64,000 nt of DNA, taken from Portulaca oleracea. Taxonomy: Eukaryota > Streptophyta > Magnoliopsida > Caryophyllales > Portulacaceae. Both the position numbers and the translations under genes were made by a program. This document shows, piece by piece, positions 1 to 13,450 of the stretch. The stretch is taken from the NCBI GenBank assembly GCA_029582165.1, contig CM055870.1, positions 43,073,513 through 43,137,512 of the forward strand. Direction: 5' to 3'. How positions within the stretch are numbered: the first letter of the stretch is position 1; every line of letters begins with the position of its first letter. The notes beneath the pieces were generated by a model, which was not told the DNA's origin, ran no database searches, and was given only the letters and a program-made list of their open reading frames with translations.

Positions 1-175
1 CCCTCATCTCCCCCCTACCCACAAAAAAAGAAAGAAAAGAAAAAGAAGAAAATCCTGTAGAGTTGAATATTTTCATTGTTCATGAGATTAATCTTGTTTT
101 CTTTTCTCTTTCTTGGTTTGAATGGATGTTGATCCCTTTTCTTCCCTAATTATGTTTATGATTTTTGAAAATCAG

Positions 176-3100
176 TTTGTTCGCGCATGTGAATTGAAAG
201 GGCATTCCGATTGGATTCGAAGTTTGGACTTCTCTCTGCCTATAGTTGCAAATGGGACAAGAAATAATTTACTGTTAGTGAGCTCGTCTCAGGACAAAAC
301 CATACGCATATGGAAAATGGTGTTACGTGAATCCGCAGATGAGAGGAAGGATGTAATAGACCTGTCGTCTTATATTGAAGGTCCTGTGTTTTCTTCTGGG
401 TCTTCCTCCTATCAAATATCTTTGGAGTCTCTCCTTATCGGTCATGAAGATTGGGTGTATTCAGTTCAGTGGAAGCCACCCTCAGTTACATCTGCTGATG
501 TAACAGAATATACTCAACCACAAAGCATCTTATCAGCATCCATGGACAAAACCATGATGATATGGCAACCTGAGAGAACGACTGGTATCTGGATGAATGT
601 CGTTACTGTTGGAGAGCTCAGTCATTGTGCTTTGGGATTTTATGGTGGGCACTGGGGTCCTAATGGGGATGCCATTCTTGCACATGGATATGGTGGATCT
701 TTTCATCTCTGGAGAAATGTTGGTGTTGATTCTGAGAATTGGCAGCCTCAGAAGGTTCCTTCTGGACACCATTCTGCTGTATCTGATATTGCGTGGGCCA
801 GATCTGGTAAATTCTTGCTATCAGTCAGTCATGACCAGGTATATTGTTGCTCCTTTCCCTCGATTTAATTCTCTTATGTGTCAAAAAGTATGTTGTTACC
901 AGACTTTGGTTTGAGCCCCTAAGCTGAGTCTGAATCAATTAAGCTTCCACTTGACTACTTGGGGCTGTAGGCAAACATGGATGAGTAGTCAGTCGGTTAC
1001 ACGTGAATATTGTTGCAGCATAGCTTGGCGAGGACAAAACTACTGGGACCCTGGTGCCCCCAATGTTTTAATCACCCTTATGCATTAAGCTTATTAAGGC
1101 CAAGTTTGTTTGGGTTTGAACTAACTAAAAACTAAGCAAACAAGCAATTAAAATTTCAAACAAGGATATCGAAGGATGGGGAATTAGCCACTTAACGAAT
1201 CCTCATTAGTCAAATATACCAAGAAATCAACTAAATGAAATGCAAAACAAAGATTGGATTAGACTGTGTGTGAAAACCTCATCAATGCCCACTCTCTTGG
1301 GGCACTAATGCAATCTTAGACCAAGCATCTATCATACTCCCATATAATGAAGGTTTAATCCCGTAAGAGGTAGTTTTTCTATCCTCATGCAAAAGATTGC
1401 TGTCATAATACATTCACATGCCTATCAATCAGTACCACACTAAACCAAGCCAAAAAAAAAAAAAAAAAACCAATATTCATGTTCATCCAAGGTTTCAAAT
1501 GAATAATACTTATTGTTCTCTCAAAAACCTTAGCATTTAAAGTGGTGATAAAGTTGAAATTCTCAGTTTTTGCAAGCATTCAAGATGATTCAAGGCTAAT
1601 AATGACTAATAACTCATGATTAAGGGTTAATCCCACCCTAAGTGATGGTATTAGCCGCTCATATCGACAAATATCACAAAACATTAAAACATAAATATAA
1701 ATGAAGATAAAGAGAGTAGAAATTACTTGAATGCGAAATAGATAGGTTTGGATCCTCTAAAAGCTTGAAATTCATGCTAGTAAGACTAATGGGTGTTTAG
1801 GAGAAAAGTTAAAACAATAAACCCTAAGGAAAAGCTAAAACAATAAACCTTAGGCTGACCCTAAACACTCAAAAAACAGAAAAGCTCACTTGTTAAAAGT
1901 GTTCAGTCCCTATTTGTAGATTTGATGAGGGCACATGGGGTGTGCTGGTCACTAATAGTGCCCAACCCAGAAATTCTGGTTTCAAAACAGAGGATGAAAA
2001 ACACAGGGTGCATTGGTTCAGCACAGCCATGTTGACTAAAGCAGCTCAGGATGTGCCCATTAGCACACCACCCTGTAAGCCTCGTCTTAGGGTTCTTTTC
2101 TGGTTGCCTCCATCAGCACTCCTGGCTGTGCTAGTGCTTTGTTATTCAAACAAACTTTGTGCGCTTTTGGTGTTCTCCTTAATCTCTTGAGGTCTCGTCT
2201 TGGCCTCTTCGCTACCACTCAGGTCTTTGCCGCAGACTTGAGCAACTCTTGGCGCAACAAATGATTCCTGGGATTACAAATGTGGCCATTTCTGGATGTT
2301 TATTGCCATTTTGAGGACTGTTGTAGTATCCTACAAAACAACATAAAATGCATGGAATTCTAACAAAACTTGTTAAAAACTGGTACATAAACAAGGTAAG
2401 AGGGGCAAATAAGAGCCTATAAGTCGCTTATCAAATATCCTCCTCACCTGGTCTATCTTATTGAAATCATGAATCAGAAAATTGTTAGAATTGCTATACT
2501 TGGCTGACCTCTGATCCTTAGTAGTTTCACTTCGTGCTTTTTTCCCCCTCGCTCATCTCTCTTTTGCTTGTCTTCAGTGAGGTCTCCACCTCTCTAGACT
2601 CCGATGTTCTTTTTGAGGAGCTTTTTAATGAAGTAGATAATACACTGACAAATCTCTCTCTTCTTATGGCTATTGCTCCTAATTTTGGGTGATTGTGGAT
2701 GCGGGGTCAATATTTGCAGACAACTCGAATTTTCACTCCATGGTTGAATCATAAGGGAGATCAGAACTCCTGGCACGAAATTGCTCGTCCTCAAGTACAT
2801 GGTCATGATATTAATTGTGTGACGATCATCCAAGGGAAAGGAAATCACCGCTTTGTCTGCGGAGCTGATGAGAAAGTGGCAAGAGTGTTTGAAGCTCCAT
2901 TGTCCTTTCTGAAGACATTGAATTGTGCTGGTTCAATTGAATCTGACATCAACGAAGACAACCAAATGGATGTTCAGATATTGGGAGCAAATATGTCTGC
3001 TCTTGGTTTATCCCAAAAACCCATATATGCTCATGGTGATTCTTCGTGCTCATGTTTTTCCTGTAGATTTGTACAGCATTATACTACCTCTGTCCCATAT

Positions 3101-6100
3101 TAGTTGACTCTTTAGCCAAAATTTAGAAAACCAATGAACTGGTTTAGTTGAGTATTTTATTGCATGAAAATTGTGAAATATTACTATTAAATTGGTTGTG
3201 CTTCTTTCTTTTTCTCACATTGTATAAGAAAATCAATTTTAAAAAAAGTAGTTGAAAGAAGTTGCATTGGAATGATAAAATGACAGTATTATGAGACAAA
3301 AGTAAGTTAGTTAAAGTGACAAGTATTATGGAACGGAGGTAGTACTAGTTATGTTGCTGTAATCTTGGCTGCATTCTCGCACCAAGCCATGCCTACAACT
3401 AAGAATTATATATTATTTAACATCTTTGTGGGTGCTTTCACATGCTATATGTGATGTGAGAATGTGTCTTGTGCAGCTGTGCTCGATAATCCTCAAAAAC
3501 CAAGCAATGAAGGTATTGACACTCTTGAGACTGTTCCTGAAGCAGTCCCAGTTACCTTGACTGAACCTCCTATTGAAGAGCAGTTGGCATGGCATACATT
3601 GTGGCCAGAGTCTCACAAACTCTATGGTCATGGAAATGAGTTGTTCTCTCTATGTTGTGACCATGAGGGAAAGCTAGTCGCTTCTTCCTGCAAGGTATGA
3701 TGTTCTTTGTGTGATTATGGTTTTTAATGACACTTTTTACTTGTAGTTATCTCGATTAAGCAACTTCAAAATTAGTAAAATGAGATAAACCCTTCAATAG
3801 TTATTGTCGAGCATCCTTTCTGGAAACAGACAAGATTATACTTCTTAAAGGATGTTGCGTGCCTCCCTAAATGCATTTTGCAGGGTCCTTACATTAAGGG
3901 TCTACCATTTTCTCCTTTATATCATTCCTTTTCTGGTGAGGCTGCTAATTTTGAAATCTCCAGCCCCTTTTAAAGTGGCCTTTCTTTTTTGTTCTATGGG
4001 AAGCTTCTTTGGGTAGATTTTAATTGTGATCATTTATAGGAATATATGCTTCAGTGCAGAGGAGAATTTGAGTCGGTAGACCATTTACTCCAGTTTTCTT
4101 CACTGCACTATTGCAATATGCGTCTGGGACTAGGTTGTAGTTGTTTGGGTATTATTAATCGGGTCTGTCTTGTTTTGGGTTTTTTTTTTTTTAGTTAAAG
4201 CCCTAGGGATGCTATTTTGACATGTGGATTTGAAGCTTTTATAATCATTCCCCTTGCTTTCTTTTGGCTATTATGTAAGGAAAGGAATAGGAGAATGTTA
4301 GATGGGTTGAGTTGTGTACCGAGAGTTTAAAAAAGTGAAAGCTGAAAATGTTGACCGGATTTATACTAAGTTGTTTGATGGATAGGAACCTTTCATCAAT
4401 AATATGCACCACCCTCTTTTGGGAGAGTGTGGATTTGCTGGAAACCTAGTTCCTACTCTGTGGAAATTTTGGAGAGTGATGCTCAATTAGTTCACTGCAA
4501 AGTCACATGCTTGTGTTCCTCCTTTTTGGATGTCTGTGATTTGTAATGGCGTTTGCTTTGGGTGTAATTAGTCTTATTGAAGGGTCTAGTTTCTTTTTAT
4601 TTGTGTTGATAGTCTATCCCATTAGTATGATTAAAGAGTCGTTTGGATGCTTTATGATCATCTTTCTCTTGTACTTTTTCCTTTGCATGTATATTCTTTT
4701 TCAAGAAAAGACCTTGGGAATTACATAAGCAGAAACCTTCTTAATTAAGATCATGTTCACAGTATGCCTTCAAATCTCTGTTTTCCTATATTTCTCTCTG
4801 AAGTCGCCAATCAATAAACATAGGAGTTGTTTGGATTTGGGTCCAATACAGCTGCTTCAGAGAAATATAGGAAAACAGCCTATTAAAGCTCTCGTACTGT
4901 GTACCAGTCTATCAGCCTATCTCTAGCCTATCTGCTTTATAGATAGGTGCAATGTTTTGTTCAGATGGAAGTGTTTCTCAGTTGTCTTTTGGGAACCTTT
5001 AGTTGCTCTCTCTGGGATGTACGTAGCACATTTGGGTTGTCTCACGGTTCTGCTCATTCTTCCCCCTAAATTATTGGGTGGCTGAGGGGAGAAGGAAGAG
5101 GGAAATGATAATCTTTCTAGCATCTGCAACCTACTGCAGAGATGTTTGGAGAAAGTACAGTTTTGCTGTGGGAGTGGGGAGATATCTAACTGGCTTGAAA
5201 ACCTTCAGTGTATGTGCGACTGGATCTTTTTTGTGCTGTTGTAAGTTATATTTGGAGTTTAGAGGCAGAGGTTGAACTGTAGTTTTATCATTAATTTGGT
5301 GCATGATGGATATTAGTTTATAGAGCAACATCTGCTACATTCTTGTAGAATTTCAGTCTTTTGTTACAATGGTAACTTTACCATATTTCGTGGTGTTGGA
5401 GGTACGTGGCCGAACATAGAGATGAATAGACTTTTCTTGAGAATTATGTTGCTAATCTTCTTATGGTGTTTATACCTCCCCTTGACCCAATGTGGACTAT
5501 GCTAACCCCATTTGTGCCTATGCCTTTATGAAAATTCAAGCTTGTCCTTAGTATCTGCTGCCTTGCTGTTTTGTTAGACCAATGACAATGTCACAGCCTT
5601 GGGTTTGTTTGAGTGATTTAATCCTTTTTTCCCTTGTTAGAACTGATAATCAAGTATTATTACGGGTCAGCTATTTCTTTGTAGAACTAGAAATGATTAT
5701 TGAGTCAATTACATTTACCCTATCTGAGATTTGATGCAATAATTTTTACACACCCCACATTTGTGAAATAATTTTTACCTTACCTCACATAAGCTCTGAG
5801 TATTTTTTTTCCTACCCGAGGTTTGTCGTAATAATTATTATACAACCACCTTTGTGAAATAATTTTTAGCCTACCTCACAATAGTTGTAAGTGATTTTTA
5901 CTTAACTTGTTATGGCAGTAAGTGTTACTGAAAATCTAGATCTTCGATATCCACCTTTACTACTGAAGATCTAGAATCCAAAACAACTTTTGAATGTCAT
6001 GAAATGTCATCCTAGGAACCAAACAAGAAGTAATCTACAATGAAATCTCAGTCTCCATCATCTATGCTCTATTAAACTTTCCCTAACCTCTCATTCCTCC

Positions 6101-6593
6101 CTTACTACCCTCTGCACTGTCGATCATGTAGATCAATCCTTAACCCTTTCGCATTTGTCGATTTCCACCAAAATGTGAATCTACCCATACATAGCTAGTT
6201 ATTGATTCCTACATCATGATTTAAGTTATTCACAGTAAAAATAAAATAAAAAGTGATAAATAAAGAATACCCTACTCCTAGCTAAACACTTCATTATATA
6301 AGTTATTGGTCGCACGAAAAAATTCTGCGTCCAATACGATATAGATCGCTCTGTTAAGTCATGACATCCTTGTTATGTTGTAGTGCTGCAATAACACTTA
6401 CAACAAACCTCAAGTAGGGTAAAAACCACTTACAATTTATGTGAGGCAAGGTAAAAATTATTTACCAAAAGTGGGGTGTGTAATAATTATGGGCATTGCT
6501 TAACATCGCCCCCCTTTTTACTAATGTCGCCCCCCAAATGACTATTTTACCCCTATCCTTTTTCACTCCTCTCTCCTCTCTAATTTCTCTCTC

Positions 6594-6634
<41 letters not shown>

Positions 6635-9600
6635 TTTACAAAATTTTTTTAAAAAAATAAAATATCTGATTGCGATTAAACGCGCGTGCGGTGTGCCGCA
6701 CTTAGATCGCGGCAACACCACGGCGTGCCGAGATCTAAGTGCGGCACCGCCGCACGTTTCGTGCCGCAATCGTATTTTCGGATTTTTTTTAAAAAAAATT
6801 TGTAAATATTATTATTAATATTTACAATAATAATAATATTAATAATAATATTTACAAAAAAATTTTTTAAAAAAAATAATCCGAAAATACGCAGCGTGCG
6901 GCGGCGCTGGCGGTGCCGCACTTAGATCTCGCACGCCGTGTTGCCGCGATCTAAGTGCGGCGCCGCACGTTTCGTGCCCCAACCGTATTTTCGGATTTTG
7001 TTTTAAATTTTTTTTTGTAAATATTATTATTAATATTATTATTATTATTATTATTATTATCATTATTAATATTAAATTACAATGTTATTATTAATAAATT
7101 AACGGTTTTTGAAATTCAACCTAAATTTAATAATAACATTGCAATTTAGGTTGAATTTCAAAAACCGTTAATTTATTAATAATAACATTGCAATTTAATA
7201 TTAATAATGATAATAATAATAATAATAAGAATAATAACAATATTAACAATAATAATAATAATAAAAATAATTACAATTTTTTTAAAAAAATAAATTGTAA
7301 ATATTATTATTATTATTATTAATTTTTTTGTTAATATTATTATTATTATTATAAGAGAGAGAAACTAGAGAGAAGTTAGAGAGTGAAGGGTCAAGGGCGA
7401 TATTGGAAATTATTATGAAAAAGTGGGCGACATTAGTAAAAAGGGGGGCGACGAAAAGCAAACGGGATAATTATTACGTCAAACTTCAGGTAGGATATAA
7501 AACACTTAGAGCTATTGTGATGTAAGGTAAAAATTATTTCACAAATGTGGGTGTGTAAAAATTATTACCGCAAATCTCAGGTAAATGTGGGTAAATGTAA
7601 TTTACTCAATGATTATTAGAATCAACATTTTCCAAGCCCTTTGCTATTGAAGTAGTAGCGATTTCATTTTAGAACTAGAATTATGATTGGAATCAACATT
7701 TCCCTAGCCCTTCTTTTATATAGGAAAAATATAATATATTATATATAATATGATGAATAGATTAGATGCTTATAAAGCATCAAAGATAATTATGTACATC
7801 CAAATACAAGCTATCCACAAAATCTGTCACATCCAAAGAGGGAGAACTAAACTTCCCATTGACCGAAAAGAAAAGTGACTAAAAATGTCATTCAAATGCT
7901 GTAGAGGTGTTTCAACTCCCTCAAAAGCCCTACAATTCCTTTTTCTCCAAATCCCCCAAAAGACACGTGGTATAACCATTGCTTCTTTGGTTTCCATCCA
8001 AGAAAACCCTCCCAGGCAAGAAGATAGCTTCTAATTTAATAGGACACGACCCATGATCCACCTAGGCAACCAAACGCTAAATCCCAAAGAGACCTGGCAA
8101 AGTCTCAGAGGAGCAATTTCAAGATTCCTTCAACATTTCTCTGCCCCTTTGCTATTCAAGCAGGTGCTTGGTTGCAAGCTTGCTATACTAAAAGTGCAAT
8201 ACCCTCAGTACATTACTTAAAGTTCTGCAGTTGCATTTACTCTTCTGCACTTGGTCTCTATTCCTTGTGGCATGGACTAGTAATAGAGCGATTATTAGGT
8301 AATCCTTGGTCTATCTACCAAGGTAGAACTACACATTTGTTTTGGAGTCATAAATTAATAAAAAAAATGGAGTTCAGGAAAAATAAAAGAAAAAAATGTC
8401 ATGTGTGGTAGGTCTACGTACCTAGAAAGACCCAGGACTGCGTAATAATTAACCCTAGTTAAATAGAGTACTAACTACTGATGTGACTTTACAGGCTCAG
8501 ACAGTTTCCGTGGCAGAGATATGGCTATGGGAGGTTGGGTCATGGAAAGCAGTTGGCCGTCTGCAGTCTCACAGCTTAACTGTTACACAGATGGCGTTCT
8601 CACATGATGACAGCTTACTTTTGTCTGTATCTAGGGATCGCCATTTCTCTGTTTTCTCCATCAAACATCAAGGTAAAATGCCTGTTTCCATATTATTGTG
8701 TACTGTTGAAGTGTAGGGCTTTGAGACAAAGTGGGGAATATGCTTGGTTCATTAAAGAAGGGAACAATATTTGTTGTCATGGTTGATAGTTTGGCCTTAT
8801 TCTTATTTCAGATTTTGCTTGTCTACTTTTTAAAAAATCGCACTTTATTTATTTATTTATTTATTTTGTGTGCGTGTGTGTTTGGAGGGGGGGGGGAATA
8901 TATATTACATGCACCCAGAGCATTTGCTCCAGAAATTTATAAGTGAACAATAATAATAATAAGAGTGAACAACCTAATATATGTAAGTGAACAATCATAG
9001 TATGTGGAGCACATGCTTCGGGTGCACCTAATAAATTGCAACCTAAGAAATTGCATTATTACAATATATATATTACATGCACCCATAGCATGTGCTCCAG
9101 AAATTTATAAGTGAACAATTATAATAATAATAAGAGTGAGCAACCTAATATATGTAGGTGAACAATAGTAGTATCTGGAGCACATTCTTCGGGTGCACCT
9201 AATAAATTGGAGGGGGTGGGGGGGGGGGGGGGGTAAGAGGAATGTATGTGGTTCAAAGGGCTATCAGAACACCAACCTTCCCTCACAAGTTGAGTTGCCA
9301 CATAGGGTGCCTTGGACAGTATCTTGTGCAACCAATTTTGTGTTAGTGGGATGCCTTGTGTGATAACTTAGTGAATGCTTGTTGGTTTTTGAGTATTCTT
9401 GTGCCTGTTATGATTGATTTGCCTCCTCTTCTGATGTGCTTTCGTTATGAATTATAAGTACGTGTCTTGTCACGCTTTTAACTTTTTCTCTGGTGACGTC
9501 TTTCCACCATCAAGCTCCCTTCAACAGCCTACTGCCCCCTCATACTACCTCTAAGATCTCTTGTGCTGCCCATTGAATGCAACCTGCCATTCTTTCCTGC

Positions 9601-10403
9601 ATTAAGTTAGCATTCTCTTCTGAATGGTTGCTTGACTGACATCTATTGACAACTTTCCCTAGTGGCCATCCTTGGGTGCTCCCTTTCATTCCTCTTTCTT
9701 TTCCTCTACTGGTAATCATTCCACTTTTCTTGTTTTGTCTTTTTTTTTTTTTTTTGTGTGTATTTTGGGAGTTGGGGGGAAGGGGGAAGAATGGCGTCAA
9801 TATGGCTGTAATACTACACAGACAAACTTTGTGCTTTGATTCTTTTCCTGGTACAAGTGTATACGGGTGCATTAAAGTACAACTCTTGTATAATGATTTC
9901 CAGGTACACCTGAAATTAGTTATGAGCTTGTAGCAAGGCAAGATGCTCACAAAAGAATCATATGGGCATGCTCATGGAACCCATTCAGCCATGAATTTGC
10001 CACTGGATCCCGAGACAAGACCGTCAAAATCTGGGCTGTGGAAAATGGACACTCAGTCAAACAGCTCTTAGCTTTGCCGCCATTCCCAAGCAGTGTTACT
10101 TCCCTGGCTTGGCTCGGCATTGACCGGAAAACAAATCGCGGGCTCCTCGCAATAGGGATGGAAAATGGACTCATACAACTCTGGAACCTTTCCAGAACCG
10201 AAACCGAAGAGGGCAGTCCAGCAATGTTGACTGCTAATCTTGTTTCGAGAATGGATTCATTCATGTGCCATGCATCCACAGTGCAGCGTTTGGCATGGAG
10301 AAATTCATGCAAGACTGAAGATTGCCAGAAGGTGCAGCTTGCTTCTTGCGGGGATGATAACTGTGTACGTGTGTTCGAGGTGAATGTAGCTGATGCCTTT
10401 TAG
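176..10403 (+). CDS. ELP2: Elongator complex protein 2 (ELP2), 3' five exons, 5' end outside window
   Basis: Exons are 176-838, 2720-3035, 3477-3694, 8495-8672 and 9904-10403; all junctions are GT-AG and the phases join to 624 codons plus TAG. The plant family is about 840 residues, so roughly 210 N-terminal residues lie upstream. The ATG at 122 is intronic: the coding match begins right after the acceptor ending at 175 ([19 protein letters not shown]). Repeated WD40 signatures are visible ([37 protein letters not shown]), together with the conserved ELP2 blocks [19 protein letters not shown] and [16 protein letters not shown]2 is the double WD40 propeller scaffold of Elongator, which supports tRNA wobble-uridine modification and, in plants, transcription and immune responses. 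No lesion is seen in these exons. The introns are swollen by transposons; intron 3695-8494 alone is 4.8 kb. Confidence 0.95.
1011..2433 (-). mobile_element. Solo LTR in ELP2 intron (Tat/Athila-like terminus)
   Basis: The 1423-bp segment starts TGTTGCAGC and ends CTTATCA, giving TG...CA ends, and is flanked by a perfect 5-bp direct repeat AATAT (1006-1010 and 2434-2438). Read on the minus strand it begins TGATAAGCGAC, close to the TGATAAGTGTA start of the LTR at 58466-59916. No internal retroelement domains adjoin it, so it is a solo LTR. It lies wholly inside the intron 839-2719. A 15-bp palindrome GCACATGGGGTGTGC is at 1931-1945. Confidence 0.75.
3083..3345. mobile_element. Stowaway-like MITE in ELP2 intron
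   Basis: Terminal inverted repeats of the Stowaway (Tc1/mariner-derived) type: left TACTACCTCTGTCCCATATT, right end GGAACGGAGGTAGTA. The element is about 260 bp, AT-rich and non-coding, in the intron 3036-3476. The boundaries are read by eye. Confidence 0.7.
4778..4878. repeat. Short hairpin with 24-bp stem in ELP2 intron
   Basis: The arm 4778-4803 and the arm 4855-4878 are exact reverse complements over 24 bp apart from a 2-nt CT bulge in the left arm; the loop is about 50 nt. It may be the remnant of a small MITE or a small-RNA precursor-like fold. No function is assigned. Confidence 0.6.
5701..7608. mobile_element. Outer terminal-inverted-repeat element in ELP2 intron, interrupted by a second element
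   Basis: Ends TGAGTCAATTACATTTACCC (left) and the inverse of TGAGTAAATTACATTTACCC (right), flanked by an 8-bp direct repeat ATGATTAT (5693-5700 and 7609-7616). The inverted arms are about 240 bp. They contain repeated blocks such as ACATTTGTGAAATAATTTTTA at the left, with inverse copies at 6400-6482 and 7475-7580. The right arm is split by the element at 6491-7466. Without that insert the element is about 0.92 kb. It has no coding sequence. Superfamily uncertain (hAT or MULE by the 8-9 bp duplication). Confidence 0.7.
6491..7466. mobile_element. Non-autonomous Mutator-like element nested in the outer element
   Basis: A 976-bp element flanked by a perfect 8-bp duplication ATAATTAT (6483-6490, 7467-7474). 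Both ends carry the block TCGCCCCCCTTTTTACTAAT or its inverse, the same terminus as the 5.5-kb OTU-Mutator element at 49511-55042. Inside are (TAA)n runs, two GC-rich islands (about 6672-6778 and 6888-6996) with CTTAGATC / GATCTAAG inverted blocks, and a palindrome at about 7069-7200. The sequence GGTTGAATTTCAAAAACCG near 7150 resembles the leader just before the transposase ATG of the large element. No ORF is kept. Confidence 0.8.
8905..9200. mobile_element. Two tandem copies of a short palindromic MITE in ELP2 intron
   Basis: Copies at about 8905-9030 and 9074-9200 both begin TACATGCACCC and end GGGTGCACCTAA; the subterminal blocks GCATGTGCTCC and GGAGCACATGC are inverse to each other. The two copies are close to identical. 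They sit in the intron 8673-9903, next to a poly-G run near 9214-9232. Confidence 0.65.
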
Positions 10404-11700
10404 TTAGTGAAGGCTCAAGTTTTGTTTAGATTTCAATTTTGTAACTTGTTGGCGATTGTGCCATTACCAATGTACGGTTTGTACCATATTATGTAGTCTT
10501 TTTAAGTGAGGATTCATAACATATCATATTATGTAATCTTTTACACGAGGATTCATAATCTTGAGAATAGCACGACATAGGCTAGGAAAAGCCTGGGTTA
10601 CGTGATGGAAAATTAGGAGACCATCATTTCTAATAGGTTGTTAGCATGTATTTTCACAAATTATGATAGCAAAGCAAAATTATAGATATCTTGATGCAAG
10701 TTTTGCATTTCATCTAAATCACTCATAAAATTAAATGTAATTATATTAAATCATAATAAAGGTATGTTCCATTATTTTGAGAGTTATTATAACTTATAAA
10801 TAATATGAAAATGATTATTTATTTATTATATTTTTTCATAAATAAAAACTATGCATAAGATGTGTATTTTCTACTACAATTGATAAAATTAGGTAATTAT
10901 TCATATTTTTTTGACTTAGGTAATAAGTATTATAGTCTTATAGTTGATAAATATATATAATTATTAGAAAAATTATTGTTAAAAGTTATAAAAATTTGAA
11001 ATATGGACAACTCAAGATGGTTATTGACCATCTTAAGTCAAGATGTGTATCATTGTCCCCAAAGCAAAATACAACCAAAATGTTCCTTTAGGAACAACCA
11101 AACTCCAATCCAGCTCTAACTACGATGCCTCTGATCATAAGTAGAGTCAAAGGTCCAAGTTACCTTCGATTATTCAGAGTTGGAGGTCAACTTTACCTTC
11201 GATTATTAATTGGAGTTAGAGGTTTCGAAATCCAATATGAATTTGATCTGTGGCCATCCTTAGATACATAGGAGCTTCTTTAGGTCTCGGATGCTACAAT
11301 ACACTTTAGAGAAAAGTTCCTCATGAATCATTCCTATACTTTTCTCCATCAAACATATTATCCTTCTCTTGTTAGTCTTGGACCGCCTTTGCGTTTGAAT
11401 ATAGTGACCTGACATCCCTTCTCACATTAGATGAGTTCGTCTCTCCCTCCATACATCTAGTTTGGTTCACCTCGAACTCTAGGCCATCAGGTCACCTTCT
11501 CTATCACTTCTTCCCTTCACCATACACTCGTGAAACTACTTATGAATGTGTTTAACTATCACAAAATTCATAAAAATTTTCCGTATCCTATTAACCTCCT
11601 CATAGCACTCTACTTGAAAAATCTTTAGCTTAATATTTAGTGCAAGCATGTAATTATTTGCTCTCCATTTTTAGCAAGCCCGGGCGAGGGCTCAACAAAA
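10404..11700. other. ELP2 3' flank and intergenic spacer
   Basis: AT-rich sequence with no supported gene. The first part should hold the ELP2 3' UTR. The direct repeat near 10481-10560 (CATATTATGTA..TTCATAA) is the only structure noted. Confidence 0.5.
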
Positions 11701-13450
11701 TAAAAATCTTTCGATCAGTGGTCACATTACTTGAGGCCCAATAACTACTTTAGTGACAAGCTCAATGGCTCAAGGAAGAACTACTCTATTTACGACAAAG
11801 AGTTCTATGCCCTTGTACGTGCTCTCGACCATTGGTCCCATTACTTAAGGCCCAACCAATTTGTTCTCCACTCCGATCATGAGACCCTCAAGTACTTGAA
11901 TGGCCAACATAAACTCAACACTCGCCATGTCAGGGGGTGGAATACTTCCAAAATTTCAATTTCGTGGCAAAACATAAGAAGGGGAGCATCAATGTGGTGG
12001 CTGATGCTCTTTCCCGGAGGCATGCTCTTCTCTCGGCTATAAGCACTGGTCCTTGGATTTCAACATACGCAAGAATTCTACAAAGAAGATGAGGATTTCA
12101 AACTTCATCTCGATGGCAGCAGTGGTTCTTATGTGCTCCGAGATGAGTTCCTTTTCAAGGGGACCAAGTTGTGTGTGCCTAAGTGTCCGAGTGCCCGTTG
12201 AGAAAATTGCTCGTGAAGGAGGTTCATGGAGGTGGTCTTGTCGGTCACTTCGGCATCAACAAGACCCTCGATATGCTTAAGGAGCACTTCTAGTGGCCTA
12301 GGGTGGGAGGTGATGTGACCGAGGTGATTTCCAAATGCGCCACGTGCCATCACACTAACAGTCAATTCCACTAAGGACTCTACACCCCTCTACCCGTCCC
12401 GAATGTCCCTTGGGATTATTTGAGCATGGACTTCATCGTGCCCCTTCCCCAAACTGTGCGTGGCAAGGATGCAGTAATGGTGGTAGTGGATCGTTTCTCC
12501 AAGATGACATATTTTGTCGCTTGTGAGAAAACCGATGACGCCACTCATATAGCTATACCTCTTCTTCTGGAAGATTATGAGGTTGGATGGCATTCCGAGG
12601 ACCATCGTCTCAGACCGGGACACAAAATTCATTAGCCACTTTTGGAGGTCCCTTTGGAAGCTTCTTGGTACCAGGCTCCTCTTCAGTACATCCCACCATC
12701 CCCAAATCGATGGGCAAACGGAGGTAACCAACAAGACCCTCTCCACCTTGCTTAGGGGGCTTGTGAGCAAAAGCTTGCGGGATTGGGACATCAAGCAATT
12801 AATGCAATGCCGACTTTGCATACAATCGAGCTCCTTCCTTTGCCACCGGCCACTCGCCTTTTGAGATTTGTTATGGTGTGAACCCACTCACTCATATTAA
12901 ACTTCTTCCACTACCCTTGGAGTCGAGAATGAGTTTTGAGGATAGCAAGAAGACTAAGGAAGTTCAAAGGCTTCATCAACAAATTCAGAACAAAATTGTG
13001 AAAACCAACAAGCTCTATAAGGCAAGAGCCAACAAGCACCGTCGGGGCATCACCTTCAAGCCCGGAGACTTCGTTCGGTTACATTTGAGGAGGGAACGAT
13101 TTCCATCAAGGAGGAAGAACGAGTTTATGCCATGAAGTGATGGTTCGTTCAAAGTTTTGGGGAAGGTGAACGACAATGCATACAAGCTTGACCTTCCGGG
13201 CGGCATGGGAGCCTCATCCACCTTCAACATTGGGGACCTCTCTCCTTACATCGAGGATGATGAGCCCAATGAGAATTTGTTGGCAAATCCTACTCAATAA
13301 GGCAAGGATGAAGAGGCTCGAGTGCCTTACTCTTCACTCGTCGCCCATGCCAAGAGGTTTGCATCTGCTCCCCCGAGCTTAGAGGTTCAATTTCCCTTTG
13401 GTTCCGGACACCGTAAGATCGTCTCGGCTATCCTTTGGATGGGTCCCGAG
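11701..13450 (+). pseudogene. Decayed Ty3/gypsy pol fragment (RNase H, integrase)
   Basis: Domains appear in order but in shifting frames. RNase H is at 11731-11990 ([33 protein letters not shown]). An integrase zinc-binding region lies at about 12060-12370. The integrase core runs 12420-12870 ([28 protein letters not shown]). The integrase C-terminal region (FKPGDFVRLHLR, then KLDLPGG) reaches about 13260. There are several frameshifts and stops. No gag, protease or reverse transcriptase is present, so this is a 5'-truncated relic of a plant Ty3/gypsy element on the + strand. Confidence 0.85.

Noticed and set aside
122..175. ATG at 122 as the start of the WD40 protein
   Set aside because: The conserved match starts right after an acceptor at 174-175 and the upstream text is AT/CT-rich intron; the family needs about 210 more N-terminal residues.
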